14,396 bases of DNA from Proteiniphilum sp. UBA4977 (lineage in GTDB: Bacteria; Bacteroidota; Bacteroidia; Bacteroidales; Dysgonomonadaceae), in NCBI GenBank assembly GCA_002398565.1, contig DGZP01000061.1:15806-30201 (forward strand). Reading direction: 5' to 3'. The translations under genes were made by a program, and so were the position numbers. The notes under the pieces are model-generated. The model worked only from the letters and a program-made list of their open reading frames with translations. It was not told the DNA's origin and did not search any database. Each line of letters begins with the position of its first letter. The stretch's first letter is position 1. Shown here one piece after another: positions 1-7,312 of the stretch.

Positions 1-54
1 GAACTCGCTTTAGTCATGATCTTGTGTGATAATGATTATCATGCTCGTTTCATA
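1..54. repeat. Intergenic 54-base direct repeat, copy 1
   Basis: This is the left copy of an element also found at 2572-2625, in the same orientation and of the same length. On the plus strand both copies begin with GAACTCGCTTT and end with CATGCTCGTTTCATA (15 of 15 identical). The middle is diverged but alignable with one-base shifts. The copy begins 13 bases downstream of the stop codon of the DUF4843 lipoprotein gene, as read on the minus strand. Its centre contains the Fur-like palindrome listed separately. The pair brackets the susD and DUF4843 genes. Its function is unknown to me; a duplicated regulatory or mRNA-structure element, or a scar of cassette duplication, would fit. Confidence 0.7.
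27..41. promoter_or_regulatory. Candidate Fur box (perfect 7-1-7 palindrome)
   Basis: The bases TGATAAT-G-ATTATCA form a perfect inverted repeat of two heptamers around one central base. This equals the 7-1-7 consensus described for Fur in Bacillus. On the minus strand, the 19-base stretch including four upstream bases matches 17 of 19 positions of the E. coli Fur consensus. The site lies after the DUF4843 gene, so it would most naturally control a minus-strand gene just beyond the left window edge. The palindrome is observed; Fur binding is inferred from consensus knowledge from other phyla, and the Bacteroidota Fur motif may differ. Confidence 0.45.
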
Positions 55-67
55 CGATTATTATTTT

Positions 68-937
68 TTAATAACTCCTTGCCTCTATAGGTTGACCTAC
101 AAATGCTCCGGCATCATGCACCAAAGGGGCATCCGGATGTGCCGCATTATAGGCGGCAATATAATCCGCCAATCTCAGGGCGTACGATTTGTATGAATTG
201 TCGGAATAAATCATGCTGTATCGGGGTAAATACTTATAGGATCCCATAGAGGGCGGATTATACTTGCTCCCACGTGCGTTGATATCATCCCAGTCATTCC
301 ATTCCAACGCCGCCACAATCGTTTTCAATGCGCGGGGACTGTAATGGGAAAGGCTTGTGGAAACAAAGTTTGCGGTACCTTTGATCATCATATTATAGGT
401 CCTGATATGGTGTGAAATGGTCGGTGCCGGTATCATGTTGTTCCATAACAGATAGGCATTCACGTAATTGGGGGGCCCCACGGCAAACTCGTCCGAGGCG
501 TTGAGGAACAAATAGACCTCATACGACGCATCATCCAGTTCTTCCGCGTTGTATAACCTGAAACGTATATAACCTGTCATTGAATCGGCTGGGATCACGG
601 CGTCCAGCACCTCATAAGAACCCGTGGGGGCCGTAGATTTTTCCTGATCGATCGTATAAGAAACCTTGCGGTCGTGGCCGGCTGCATTACCGATAAGCAT
701 CACCGGAAGATCGTAAATAGTATCGGAAGCAAAAGGGTTTTCAATAAACGAAAGCGTCCCCACGAAATGTCTACTTCCACCGTCGTAGCCGGCTGCTTCA
801 CCCGCGTAAAGTTCTTTCGAAGGGAAGCGTACGGCATCATGGCCTTCCTTGTAATAACCAATCTCCTCATTTTCGCAAGCGGCAAGCAAACAAACCAGTA
901 TCACCGGCAAACTGAGCTTTATTATTCTTGTTATCAT
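68..937 (-). CDS. DUF4843-type surface lipoprotein of a SusC/SusD locus
   Basis: This is a 289-residue predicted lipoprotein. Residues 1-20 are a hydrophobic signal peptide ending in the lipobox LLAAC, with the lipidated cysteine at position 21. The residues after it (ENEE) are acidic, as in the export signal that sends Bacteroidota lipoproteins to the cell surface. The rest looks like a beta-rich extracellular domain. Overall length, position directly after susD and sequence style match DUF4843 family proteins, which commonly follow SusC/SusD pairs; this assignment is from memory of the family. No catalytic motif is visible. It may be an accessory substrate-binding protein of the same outer-membrane complex. 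The gene starts 87 bases after the susD stop and is probably co-transcribed with it. The exact role is unknown. Confidence 0.75.
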   Translation of the reverse strand: MITRIIKLSLPVILVCLLAACENEEIGYYKEGHDAVRFPSKELYAGEAAGYDGGSRHFVGTLSFIENPFASDTIYDLPVMLIGNAAGHDRKVSYTIDQEKSTAPTGSYEVLDAVIPADSMTGYIRFRLYNAEELDDASYEVYLFLNASDEFAVGPPNYVNAYLLWNNMIPAPTISHHIRTYNMMIKGTANFVSTSLSHYSPRALKTIVAALEWNDWDDINARGSKYNPPSMGSYKYLPRYSMIYSDNSYKSYALRLADYIAAYNAAHPDAPLVHDAGAFVGQPIEARSY

Positions 938-1024
938 ATACTATTCTTTTTTATTAAGATTGATAGATACAATCCCACAACACAAGCATGATAATTGCAC
1001 CCATACCATAATTAGCTTTCTCTT

Positions 1025-2536
1025 TTATTGAACACGTCCCGCCTGAAATTCGAAAGCAGGATAAGGCAACACATACTGTTCATCGGTCATTTCCCCTTCA
1101 TAATGAGGAATCCGCTTTTCTCCCGTACGTTTGTAATAATAGAACATTACTCCTTCCGACAAGAACTCCTTTCGGTATTCCTTTTTTATCTCCTCCATGA
1201 TCTCTTCTGCCGACAATCCTGTCAATTCATCGTAAATTCCGCGACTCATACGGATGGTGTTCAATAACTCCATGGCTTTTTCAAGATCCCGGGCAGTACC
1301 TGTGGTATAACACTCTGCCGCGATATAGTAAATTTCAGGAATACGGATCATTGAGACTTTATTTTTATAGAGATCATTCGTTAAAAAATCCTGATATACT
1401 TTCAACGGCACATAGCCCAAATCGGAGCTGAGGGTGCTCTGCACCAGAAGTTGGGAAAAGCGGACATCGGATGAGTTGCTTTCGTATAGAGCATTTGTAT
1501 CTTCCGGCCTCAGGAACATGGCAGCATAATCCGTATCCACATAAGAGGGACGGATGTACGATCCTATTTTTTTGGAAAGCGTCGGCACATTCAGGCCAAA
1601 CAAATTTTCAACAGCCAGTGTCGAAGTCGACCGACTTATGGCATCCGGGTGAAGCATATACAGGTACGTATATATATCATCTCTCTTGACACCTCCGCTT
1701 TCAATCATTTTTATGATCTCTTCCGCAGCAGCCAATGCCTTGGCTTTGCTGTCGTTGCTGCCTTCCCACAGCCACACACGGGCTTGTAATCCCCTTACCG
1801 CATAATAATTCAGGTGGAGCGTTCTGTTTCTGAAAAAGCCATCGATATCAACCTCGGCATAATAGGAAGCATCATGTTTCCCCGTAATGGGATCATACTC
1901 TTTCAGCAATGCAGAAGCCTCTTCCAGGTCGGCCAGTATAAGTTCCATGGTCTCCTTTCCGGTAAGTTGTCCGGTAATCTCCTTTGACAATGTTTTCACA
2001 TACGGGATCGTATTCTTGGCGTTGAGTTCCGACGCTCTTTCCGCCCAATTTCCGTACCCGTACAATCTCAGTATGTCGAAATGCAGATAAGCCCGGATAG
2101 CAAGAAGTTCCCCTTTGATGATATGGTAATTGATCTCATCCAGCAAAGAAGGATCTTTTTCTATATACGAAAGGGCATTGTTTGCATTCACGATCACATT
2201 ATACGCCTTGCCCCAGATGCCTTCAAACGTGGCAACCCCATTGGCATGTTTGTAACTGTAATCCTTAGCAAGGTAATCAATAGGGGCCGAAGGAGAGCTT
2301 ACCGCTTGAAATTGTTGCCCCATCCTTTCTATCAGATGCCACGACAAACTTTTTCCGTACAGGTTGTCATCGGTCATTCCGATATAGCAGCCGATGAGGG
2401 TTTGCTGAAATCCGACCACCGACTTGTAATGGTCTTCCTCCCGTATTTCAGAGGGTGCGGTCACATTGAACCAGTCATTACAAGCACCGAATGTAGCTAT
2501 TGTAATTGCCAACAGGGCTTTTGTTATTTTTTTCAT
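1025..2536 (-). CDS. SusD/RagB-family nutrient-binding outer-membrane lipoprotein
   Basis: This 503-residue surface lipoprotein acts as the substrate-binding lid over its partner SusC channel. The signal peptide ends in FGAC, giving a lipidated cysteine at position 19. The body has the alpha-helical, TPR-like layout of the family. C-terminal family landmarks are visible: RIPEIYYIAAE (about 398-408), EYRKEFLSEG followed by an aromatic and basic stretch (about 453-475), and a proline-containing YVLPYPAFE segment near 488-496. The length is normal for the family. The gene lies 103 bases downstream of susC, and that gap holds one copy of the 54-base repeat and an inverted repeat reaching into the start codon. 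The substrate cannot be read from the sequence. The ATG at 2536 is supported by the signal peptide right after it. Confidence 0.93.
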   Translation of the reverse strand: MKKITKALLAITIATFGACNDWFNVTAPSEIREEDHYKSVVGFQQTLIGCYIGMTDDNLYGKSLSWHLIERMGQQFQAVSSPSAPIDYLAKDYSYKHANGVATFEGIWGKAYNVIVNANNALSYIEKDPSLLDEINYHIIKGELLAIRAYLHFDILRLYGYGNWAERASELNAKNTIPYVKTLSKEITGQLTGKETMELILADLEEASALLKEYDPITGKHDASYYAEVDIDGFFRNRTLHLNYYAVRGLQARVWLWEGSNDSKAKALAAAEEIIKMIESGGVKRDDIYTYLYMLHPDAISRSTSTLAVENLFGLNVPTLSKKIGSYIRPSYVDTDYAAMFLRPEDTNALYESNSSDVRFSQLLVQSTLSSDLGYVPLKVYQDFLTNDLYKNKVSMIRIPEIYYIAAECYTTGTARDLEKAMELLNTIRMSRGIYDELTGLSAEEIMEEIKKEYRKEFLSEGVMFYYYKRTGEKRIPHYEGEMTDEQYVLPYPAFEFQAGRVQ

Positions 2537-2571
2537 ATGATTAAAACTTTTATTTTCAAATGTATCATATG
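2534..2571 (-). other. Inverted repeat that could sequester the susD start codon
   Basis: On the minus strand CATATGAT (2571-2564) is followed 22 bases later by its exact reverse complement ATCATATG (2541-2534). The final ATG of the second arm is the susD start codon. In mRNA this allows an 8-bp stem with a 22-base loop that would hide the start codon. The stem is AU-rich and thus weak, so it could act as a temperature- or protein-sensitive control, or be incidental. It directly abuts copy 2 of the 54-base repeat. The pairing is observed; any regulatory role is inferred. Confidence 0.35.
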
Positions 2572-2625
2572 GAACTCGCTTTTAATCATTTACTTGGGTG
2601 GAGTAATGTACATGCTCGTTTCATA
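2572..2625. repeat. Intergenic 54-base direct repeat, copy 2
   Basis: This is the second copy of the element at 1-54, in the same orientation and of equal length, with conserved ends and a diverged core. It begins 14 bases after the susC stop codon on the minus strand, almost the same offset as copy 1 has from the DUF4843 stop. Unlike copy 1, its centre has no palindromic Fur-like site. On the minus strand each copy also carries two short related words, AAACGAG and AAAGCGAG, near its two ends. Confidence 0.7.
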
Positions 2626-2639
2626 CTCACTTTGCTTTG

Positions 2640-5600
2640 TTAAAAGGTTCCGGTTAATTGTACCGATAGTGTTCTCGCGAAAGGATAAGTCAATCCCCTT
2701 TCTACTTTGATGGAGGAAAATGTCGCCACATTATTCATGTATACAGACAACCTCAAACGCTTCATGTGAAGTTTTTCATACGTAGATGCCGGGAACTCAT
2801 AATAAGCGCTGATGGAAGATAGATGCAGTTCGTTGCGGTCCTGCACAAAACGCGTGGTAAGAAGAGTCGTCTCTTTTGCATTGAATTTTTTAAACCGGGT
2901 AACCTGTCCCGGTTTCTGCCAACGACCCAACAACACACGGCGATCCACGTTGTACCCGATATCCGCATTCTCTACCCGGTCTACCAATGTATAATTGTAC
3001 ATTTGGCTGCCTCCCAGGAAGGTCAGGGTGGTACTCACACCAATGCCATTGTATTCAGCGGTGAATCCGGCATTGCCCCGGTATTTCGGATGACTGTTGC
3101 CGGCAGCGACAAGGTCGGCGGCATCATATCTGTACGTATAACTCCCGTCTTTCTTGATATAGACTTCCCTCCCCGTGTTAGGATCTATGCCTGCCGAAGG
3201 AACGGCCCAAATGGTATTCATGGAGTATCCATCTTCATATATCAGTACGGGGGCAGAGTTGCCGACGTCTTCGGCCAAAGATTTCATCCGTTCGTTATGT
3301 TCCCTCATGCTTTCCGAGAGGCTTATAATTTCATTCTTATCATGCACGAACGATCCGAAAACATTCACAAACCCCCGGTTTCCTCTCCATACCGCATAAT
3401 TTGCCTTTGCTTCTATTCCACGATTTTGCACAAGTCCCAAGTTGTCTTTTACCATGGCAAAACCGGTGGACGTGGGAATGGTGACATTCGTCAGCATATT
3501 TTCGGTATTCGAAACATAATAATCCAATGACAGGCTTAACCCTGCCATGCGCACATCCACCCCCATGTTGCGATCTTTCTTTTGCTCCCATTTCAGCTTG
3601 GGATTGGGCATGTTGTTGATATAAGCGCCAGGAAACAATCCATATACCACCCCCGTGTAATACTTGTAGGTTCCGATGGCTTCATTGGTATTAAAATTCT
3701 GATTTCCTGTCATACCGATACTTGCGCGCAGTTTTAGCAGATCTATGAACTGGAGATTTTTCACAAAACTTTCGTTATGCATATTCCATCCCAAACCGAA
3801 AGACCAGTTGTTCGCCCATCGGTTATTGGCACCGTACAGGGAAGAAGCGCTTTCCTGGATTGTGGCATCCGCAAAATAGCGGCTGTCATAATCATATTGT
3901 CCCACAAGAAGAAAAGTGGCCTGCCGGTTGATACTCGACTCACCTACCGGAGTTACCCCTTCGGCGTACTGACGGGCAAAGGTGATGTCTGCTACCTGAT
4001 TATTCATAAATCCTTCCGCCACATGCAGATATGCTCTGTACTGGGACTCCGAGACCGAAGCTCCCGCATTGGTGAAAAGCGAATGTTTACCGAAGGTCTT
4101 GTTATAGTTGATGTTCAAGTCGCCCGAAACAGAATTGCTTTTTCCATTTTCCATGAGATACCTTCCCCGTCGAAGTAATCTCTCGTCCTCCGACGACGAA
4201 GTAGTAGATACTGAAGCGAATAAAGAATGTAGTACCGGAAAAAAAGAATCACTGTCATTTCTTTTTCCGGACACTCCGACACGAAGAGTAGCTTTCCAGT
4301 CGGGAGTGATCCTCCATTCCGAGTAAAAGTTGTTAATAAATTGCAGGTACGAGGAGGTGAAGCTGGTGCCAATGGTTGCATCGTACATCGGATTGGGAAT
4401 TTTTTCTTCAATATCTGCCCAACGCAGCACATTGCCTTGTGCATCCGTTGCTTTCAGGTAGGGATTCATTCTTGCGTATGTACTGAAATTGCCATAAGGA
4501 GAATCTTCACCTTTATTTGAGATAATGGAAAGAATGTTCTTGAACAAAAAATTATTTGTACGATAGGAAACATTCGCCGAGCCCGAGATATTACGACGCT
4601 GTGAACCTTTCATCACGCCATTTACCTGATTGGAAGTAACATCCAAAATGGCACGAAGGCTGCGTGAATCACCCAGCTCCACGCTCACGTTGTGTTTCTG
4701 CCCCACGCCGGCACGTAACGGCTTTGAAAGCCAATAGGTATTCAGCCCTTCCAGGGCTTGTTTTTTACGGGAATTGTACAAACGCATGTATTCCACCTGG
4801 GTCTCGGGATCGTTTGAGTAATACACGCCTTCGGCCATTTCAACCTCCAGTTTTTCCAACGCGTTGGTCAGGTCGTAACTGGTTAAATCGGGAAGTTCAA
4901 ATGAAGCACTTCCGTTATAGGATACGCGCTGCTCATTTCCGGACAATCGCTTGGTTTCGATCACGATCACCCCGTTGGCGGCTTTGGATCCGTACAACGC
5001 CTTTGCTGAAGCATCTTTGAGGATAGTTACGCTCTCCACCCGGTTCATGTCCATATCCACCATATATTCTATGGAGCTTTCAAAGCCATCCAGGATGATG
5101 AGCGGTTGGTTGGGCTGGTTCTGGTAATTGCTTTTCAACGTGGAAGTTTCCGTCAGGGGAAAGCTGGAGGTTCCACGCATGGAAAGAGTAGGCAGGGAAT
5201 TGGGGTCAGATCCCATCGTGAAGTTATCCGGCACATACAGTGTAGGATCCAAAGCTTTAAGGCTTTCAATCAGGTTCTGATTACCAACCCGCATCAAATC
5301 CTTACTGCTGATGGTCGTGGACGCACCCGAAAAACTTTCCGCTTTACGGTCGAAAATCCCGGTGACGACCACCTCTTCCAGTTGGCCATCGGGAAATAAC
5401 TGCACATTTTTCACCAACGTTCCTTCCTTTTCTCCTATGAGAATCTCCACCGTTTTCATCCCTACGAAGGAAAACTGCAGCAACACAGGTTCAGCAGGTG
5501 GAGTAATCAATAGTGAATATTCACCCTCCATATTCGTAGTTGTGATCCGTTGCAGGGATAGTACATAGACATTCACTCCCGGCAGAGGAAGTCCATTTTC

Positions 5601-6002
5601 ATCCGTCACTTTCCCGGTGACGGTTATTCCCTTCTTCTTTTCCTCCTGTGGGGAGTTGTTGACATTTGTTGTGGAGATCAGGATCTGTTTGTCCACAATC
5701 CGGTAGGTGAGACCGCTCGAATCCAACAGCCGGTTCATCACCGCTTGAATGGATGCGGAACTGATTGATAGCGTAACCCTCTTGGTCAATAACGGCCTTA
5801 ACGCATCATCATAAAAGAAAATATATTTACTCTGTTTCTCGATGGCATCAAAACCTGATCTGATCGATTGATTTTCCAATTTTAACGATATGACCGACTC
5901 TTGAGCATTAGAAAAGAATACAAAAAACGAGCATGGAAAGACAATAAAAAGTATTGCCACAAATTTCCGGACATGCGTGTAGTTTTTTACAGAATTCTTC
6001 AT
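2640..6002 (-). CDS. SusC/RagA TonB-dependent transporter with STN signalling domain
   Basis: This 1120-residue outer-membrane transporter imports a substrate captured by the adjacent SusD, powered by TonB. The order of parts is: signal peptide 1-34 (ending SNAQ); STN domain about 36-110 (secretin/TonB N-terminal signalling fold); carboxypeptidase-regulatory-like beta sandwich about 125-205 (starting ITVTGKVTDENGLPLPGV); TonB-box-like LEEVVVTG at 208-215; plug about 220-352, including LSMRG, LILDGF-type and KDASAKALYGSKAANGVI motifs; then a 22-strand beta barrel ending in phenylalanine. The STN domain marks it as a transporter that also signals to a FecR-type anti-sigma factor, and that gene lies directly upstream. 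The gap from fecR is 116 bases and shows no housekeeping promoter that I recognise, consistent with read-through or sigma-specific control. The substrate is unknown; iron complexes and glycans are both possible. Confidence 0.95.
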   Translation of the reverse strand: MKNSVKNYTHVRKFVAILFIVFPCSFFVFFSNAQESVISLKLENQSIRSGFDAIEKQSKYIFFYDDALRPLLTKRVTLSISSASIQAVMNRLLDSSGLTYRIVDKQILISTTNVNNSPQEEKKKGITVTGKVTDENGLPLPGVNVYVLSLQRITTTNMEGEYSLLITPPAEPVLLQFSFVGMKTVEILIGEKEGTLVKNVQLFPDGQLEEVVVTGIFDRKAESFSGASTTISSKDLMRVGNQNLIESLKALDPTLYVPDNFTMGSDPNSLPTLSMRGTSSFPLTETSTLKSNYQNQPNQPLIILDGFESSIEYMVDMDMNRVESVTILKDASAKALYGSKAANGVIVIETKRLSGNEQRVSYNGSASFELPDLTSYDLTNALEKLEVEMAEGVYYSNDPETQVEYMRLYNSRKKQALEGLNTYWLSKPLRAGVGQKHNVSVELGDSRSLRAILDVTSNQVNGVMKGSQRRNISGSANVSYRTNNFLFKNILSIISNKGEDSPYGNFSTYARMNPYLKATDAQGNVLRWADIEEKIPNPMYDATIGTSFTSSYLQFINNFYSEWRITPDWKATLRVGVSGKRNDSDSFFPVLHSLFASVSTTSSSEDERLLRRGRYLMENGKSNSVSGDLNINYNKTFGKHSLFTNAGASVSESQYRAYLHVAEGFMNNQVADITFARQYAEGVTPVGESSINRQATFLLVGQYDYDSRYFADATIQESASSLYGANNRWANNWSFGLGWNMHNESFVKNLQFIDLLKLRASIGMTGNQNFNTNEAIGTYKYYTGVVYGLFPGAYINNMPNPKLKWEQKKDRNMGVDVRMAGLSLSLDYYVSNTENMLTNVTIPTSTGFAMVKDNLGLVQNRGIEAKANYAVWRGNRGFVNVFGSFVHDKNEIISLSESMREHNERMKSLAEDVGNSAPVLIYEDGYSMNTIWAVPSAGIDPNTGREVYIKKDGSYTYRYDAADLVAAGNSHPKYRGNAGFTAEYNGIGVSTTLTFLGGSQMYNYTLVDRVENADIGYNVDRRVLLGRWQKPGQVTRFKKFNAKETTLLTTRFVQDRNELHLSSISAYYEFPASTYEKLHMKRLRLSVYMNNVATFSSIKVERGLTYPFARTLSVQLTGTF

Positions 6003-6051
6003 ACTTTTATAATTCTATTCATTTATTACTTTGAGATAAATAATGGAATGT

Positions 6052-6076
6052 CGGATAATGGCCTAAACATTATCCG
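6052..6076 (-). other. Stem-loop between fecR and susC
   Basis: CGGATAATG (6052-6060) and CATTATCCG (6068-6076) are perfect 9-base complements around a 7-base loop. It is the only strong structure in the 116-base gap between the anti-sigma gene and susC. No clean uridine tract follows on the minus strand, so it is a poor intrinsic terminator. It may be an mRNA processing or attenuation structure, or a DNA operator. The arms contain GATAATG and CATTATC, the outer arms of the E. coli Fur consensus, but with a 7-base rather than 5-base spacer. Confidence 0.5.
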
Positions 6077-6118
6077 GCTATTTTATATAGCATGTGTTTA
6101 CATAAGCGCGTCCTTTCT

Positions 6119-7312
6119 CTATTTTATGGCATTATACCTGAATATAATTTCATCCTCGTTTTCTGAATAGGCCACTGGAGAGACCTTTGTAATATTGTCA
6201 AGCACCATTTTCCACTCGTCGAACAGATATAATTTGCCCGAACATCGAATAGACTCAATATCGTCTCCATACGCCAGATTGATATCATAATACCTTGACA
6301 GGCGGGTAAGAATGTTTTTTAACGGCTCACTTTCAAATCTAAGTATCCCATCTTTCCACGAAGTAAAATTGTACACGTCTACATGGGTGACTCCCGACTG
6401 CATCTTGTCAATAATCTGCAACTGTTGATTCTGCGCCACGACGTTTCTTTGTTTTTTCGCTTCCGAAACAACGGAGACCATCCCTTCCGCAACCGTTACA
6501 TGCTGGACGGGATCTTCGGGATAGGCGGAAATGTTGAATTTAGTACCCAATACGGCCACTTCAAAATCAGGCGTCGAAATTAAGAAAGGTCTCTGAGTAT
6601 CTTTTTCCACTTCAATATAAATCTCTCCTTCAATTTTTATTTTTCGTTCATCTCTATTCTCAAAAACAGACGGAAATTCAACTGTCGTACCCGAATTTAC
6701 CCATATCTTACTTCCATCGGCCAACAGTAACGAAGAACGTTTACCTTTAGGAACAATCAGCCGGTTCAAAGCAATGTGGGTCTCATCGCTTTCATGCTTC
6801 TCCAGCATCTCTCCCAATTCGTTTTGGACAACAATATTTCCCGTAGTATCATACTTGATCTGAATATCTTCTTTGAAAGAAACCTTTCCACCTGCCGAAA
6901 AAATCAGTTGAACCTCTTTCTCGGAAATATCCGCAAAATTTTTTTTGTCCGACTCACTGTTTATCACACCGGTATTTTTGTAAGTCAGAAGAAAAAACAA
7001 AAAAAATACAACAACCGTACTTAGACTATATACAGTAATTTTCTTTCGCTTTTTATGTATATAAACCCTTGATGTCAATTTTTTTACGGCACTCTCCTTA
7101 TCCTGCGGTGAAAATGAAACTTCATTGCCTTCCACTAACATCTCTACAATCTTTACTGCCAGTAAAACTTCTTCTGATTTTTCAGGATGTTGTGCCAAAA
7201 AGGAGGTCCAGAACAAACAGGTTTCCTCTGTTTGAAACCATCTCCATTCCAGGAAAAAGGGATCAGTAGAGAAGTCAGCAGCAGTATAGGTTAAATAATG
7301 ACTGAATTTCAT
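6119..7312 (-). CDS. FecR-family anti-sigma factor
   Basis: This 397-residue inner-membrane regulator is expected to hold the adjacent ECF sigma factor inactive and release it on a signal from the transporter's STN domain. The cytoplasmic N-terminal part is about residues 1-90. One hydrophobic membrane segment spans about 92-110, after a lysine/arginine cluster at 87-91, giving a periplasmic C-terminal part. The FecR domain is about 185-285, with KGKRSSLLLADGSKIWVNSGT-like and VLGTKFNISAY landmarks. A C-terminal DUF4974-like domain spans about 320-393. The start overlaps the sigma stop as ATGA (7312-7309), implying translational coupling and balanced production of the pair. The length is usual for Bacteroidota FecR proteins. 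It is followed by susC, its likely signalling partner. Confidence 0.92.
   Translation of the reverse strand: MKFSHYLTYTAADFSTDPFFLEWRWFQTEETCLFWTSFLAQHPEKSEEVLLAVKIVEMLVEGNEVSFSPQDKESAVKKLTSRVYIHKKRKKITVYSLSTVVVFFLFFLLTYKNTGVINSESDKKNFADISEKEVQLIFSAGGKVSFKEDIQIKYDTTGNIVVQNELGEMLEKHESDETHIALNRLIVPKGKRSSLLLADGSKIWVNSGTTVEFPSVFENRDERKIKIEGEIYIEVEKDTQRPFLISTPDFEVAVLGTKFNISAYPEDPVQHVTVAEGMVSVVSEAKKQRNVVAQNQQLQIIDKMQSGVTHVDVYNFTSWKDGILRFESEPLKNILTRLSRYYDINLAYGDDIESIRCSGKLYLFDEWKMVLDNITKVSPVAYSENEDEIIFRYNAIK

Noticed and set aside
40..54. Short peptide frames starting ATGAAACGAGCATG inside both repeat copies on the minus strand.
   Set aside because: They stop after 4 and 12 codons respectively and do not conserve a peptide, so the repeat is not explained as coding.
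986..998. TGATAAT half-site resembling half of a Fur box upstream of the DUF4843 gene.
   Set aside because: The second half does not match. GATAAT words also occur inside coding sequence (for example near 4520 and 10245), so a half-site carries little weight.
941..1009. A 22-codon micro-ORF on the minus strand between susD and the DUF4843 gene, ending TAG and in frame with the downstream ATG.
   Set aside because: No ribosome-binding context, no recognisable peptide, and a short frame like this arises easily by chance.
988..1010. A possible third, degenerate copy of the 54-base element after susD: TATG 14 bases after the stop, ATCAT at the matching distance.
   Set aside because: Only about 14 of 23 bases agree in AT-rich DNA, and the conserved GCGAGTTC end is missing. 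The equal 14-base offset is suggestive, but not enough to annotate.
2823..3530. Plus-strand open frame of 235 codons opposite susC.
   Set aside because: It lies wholly antisense to a well-supported transporter gene and its translation shows no family features.
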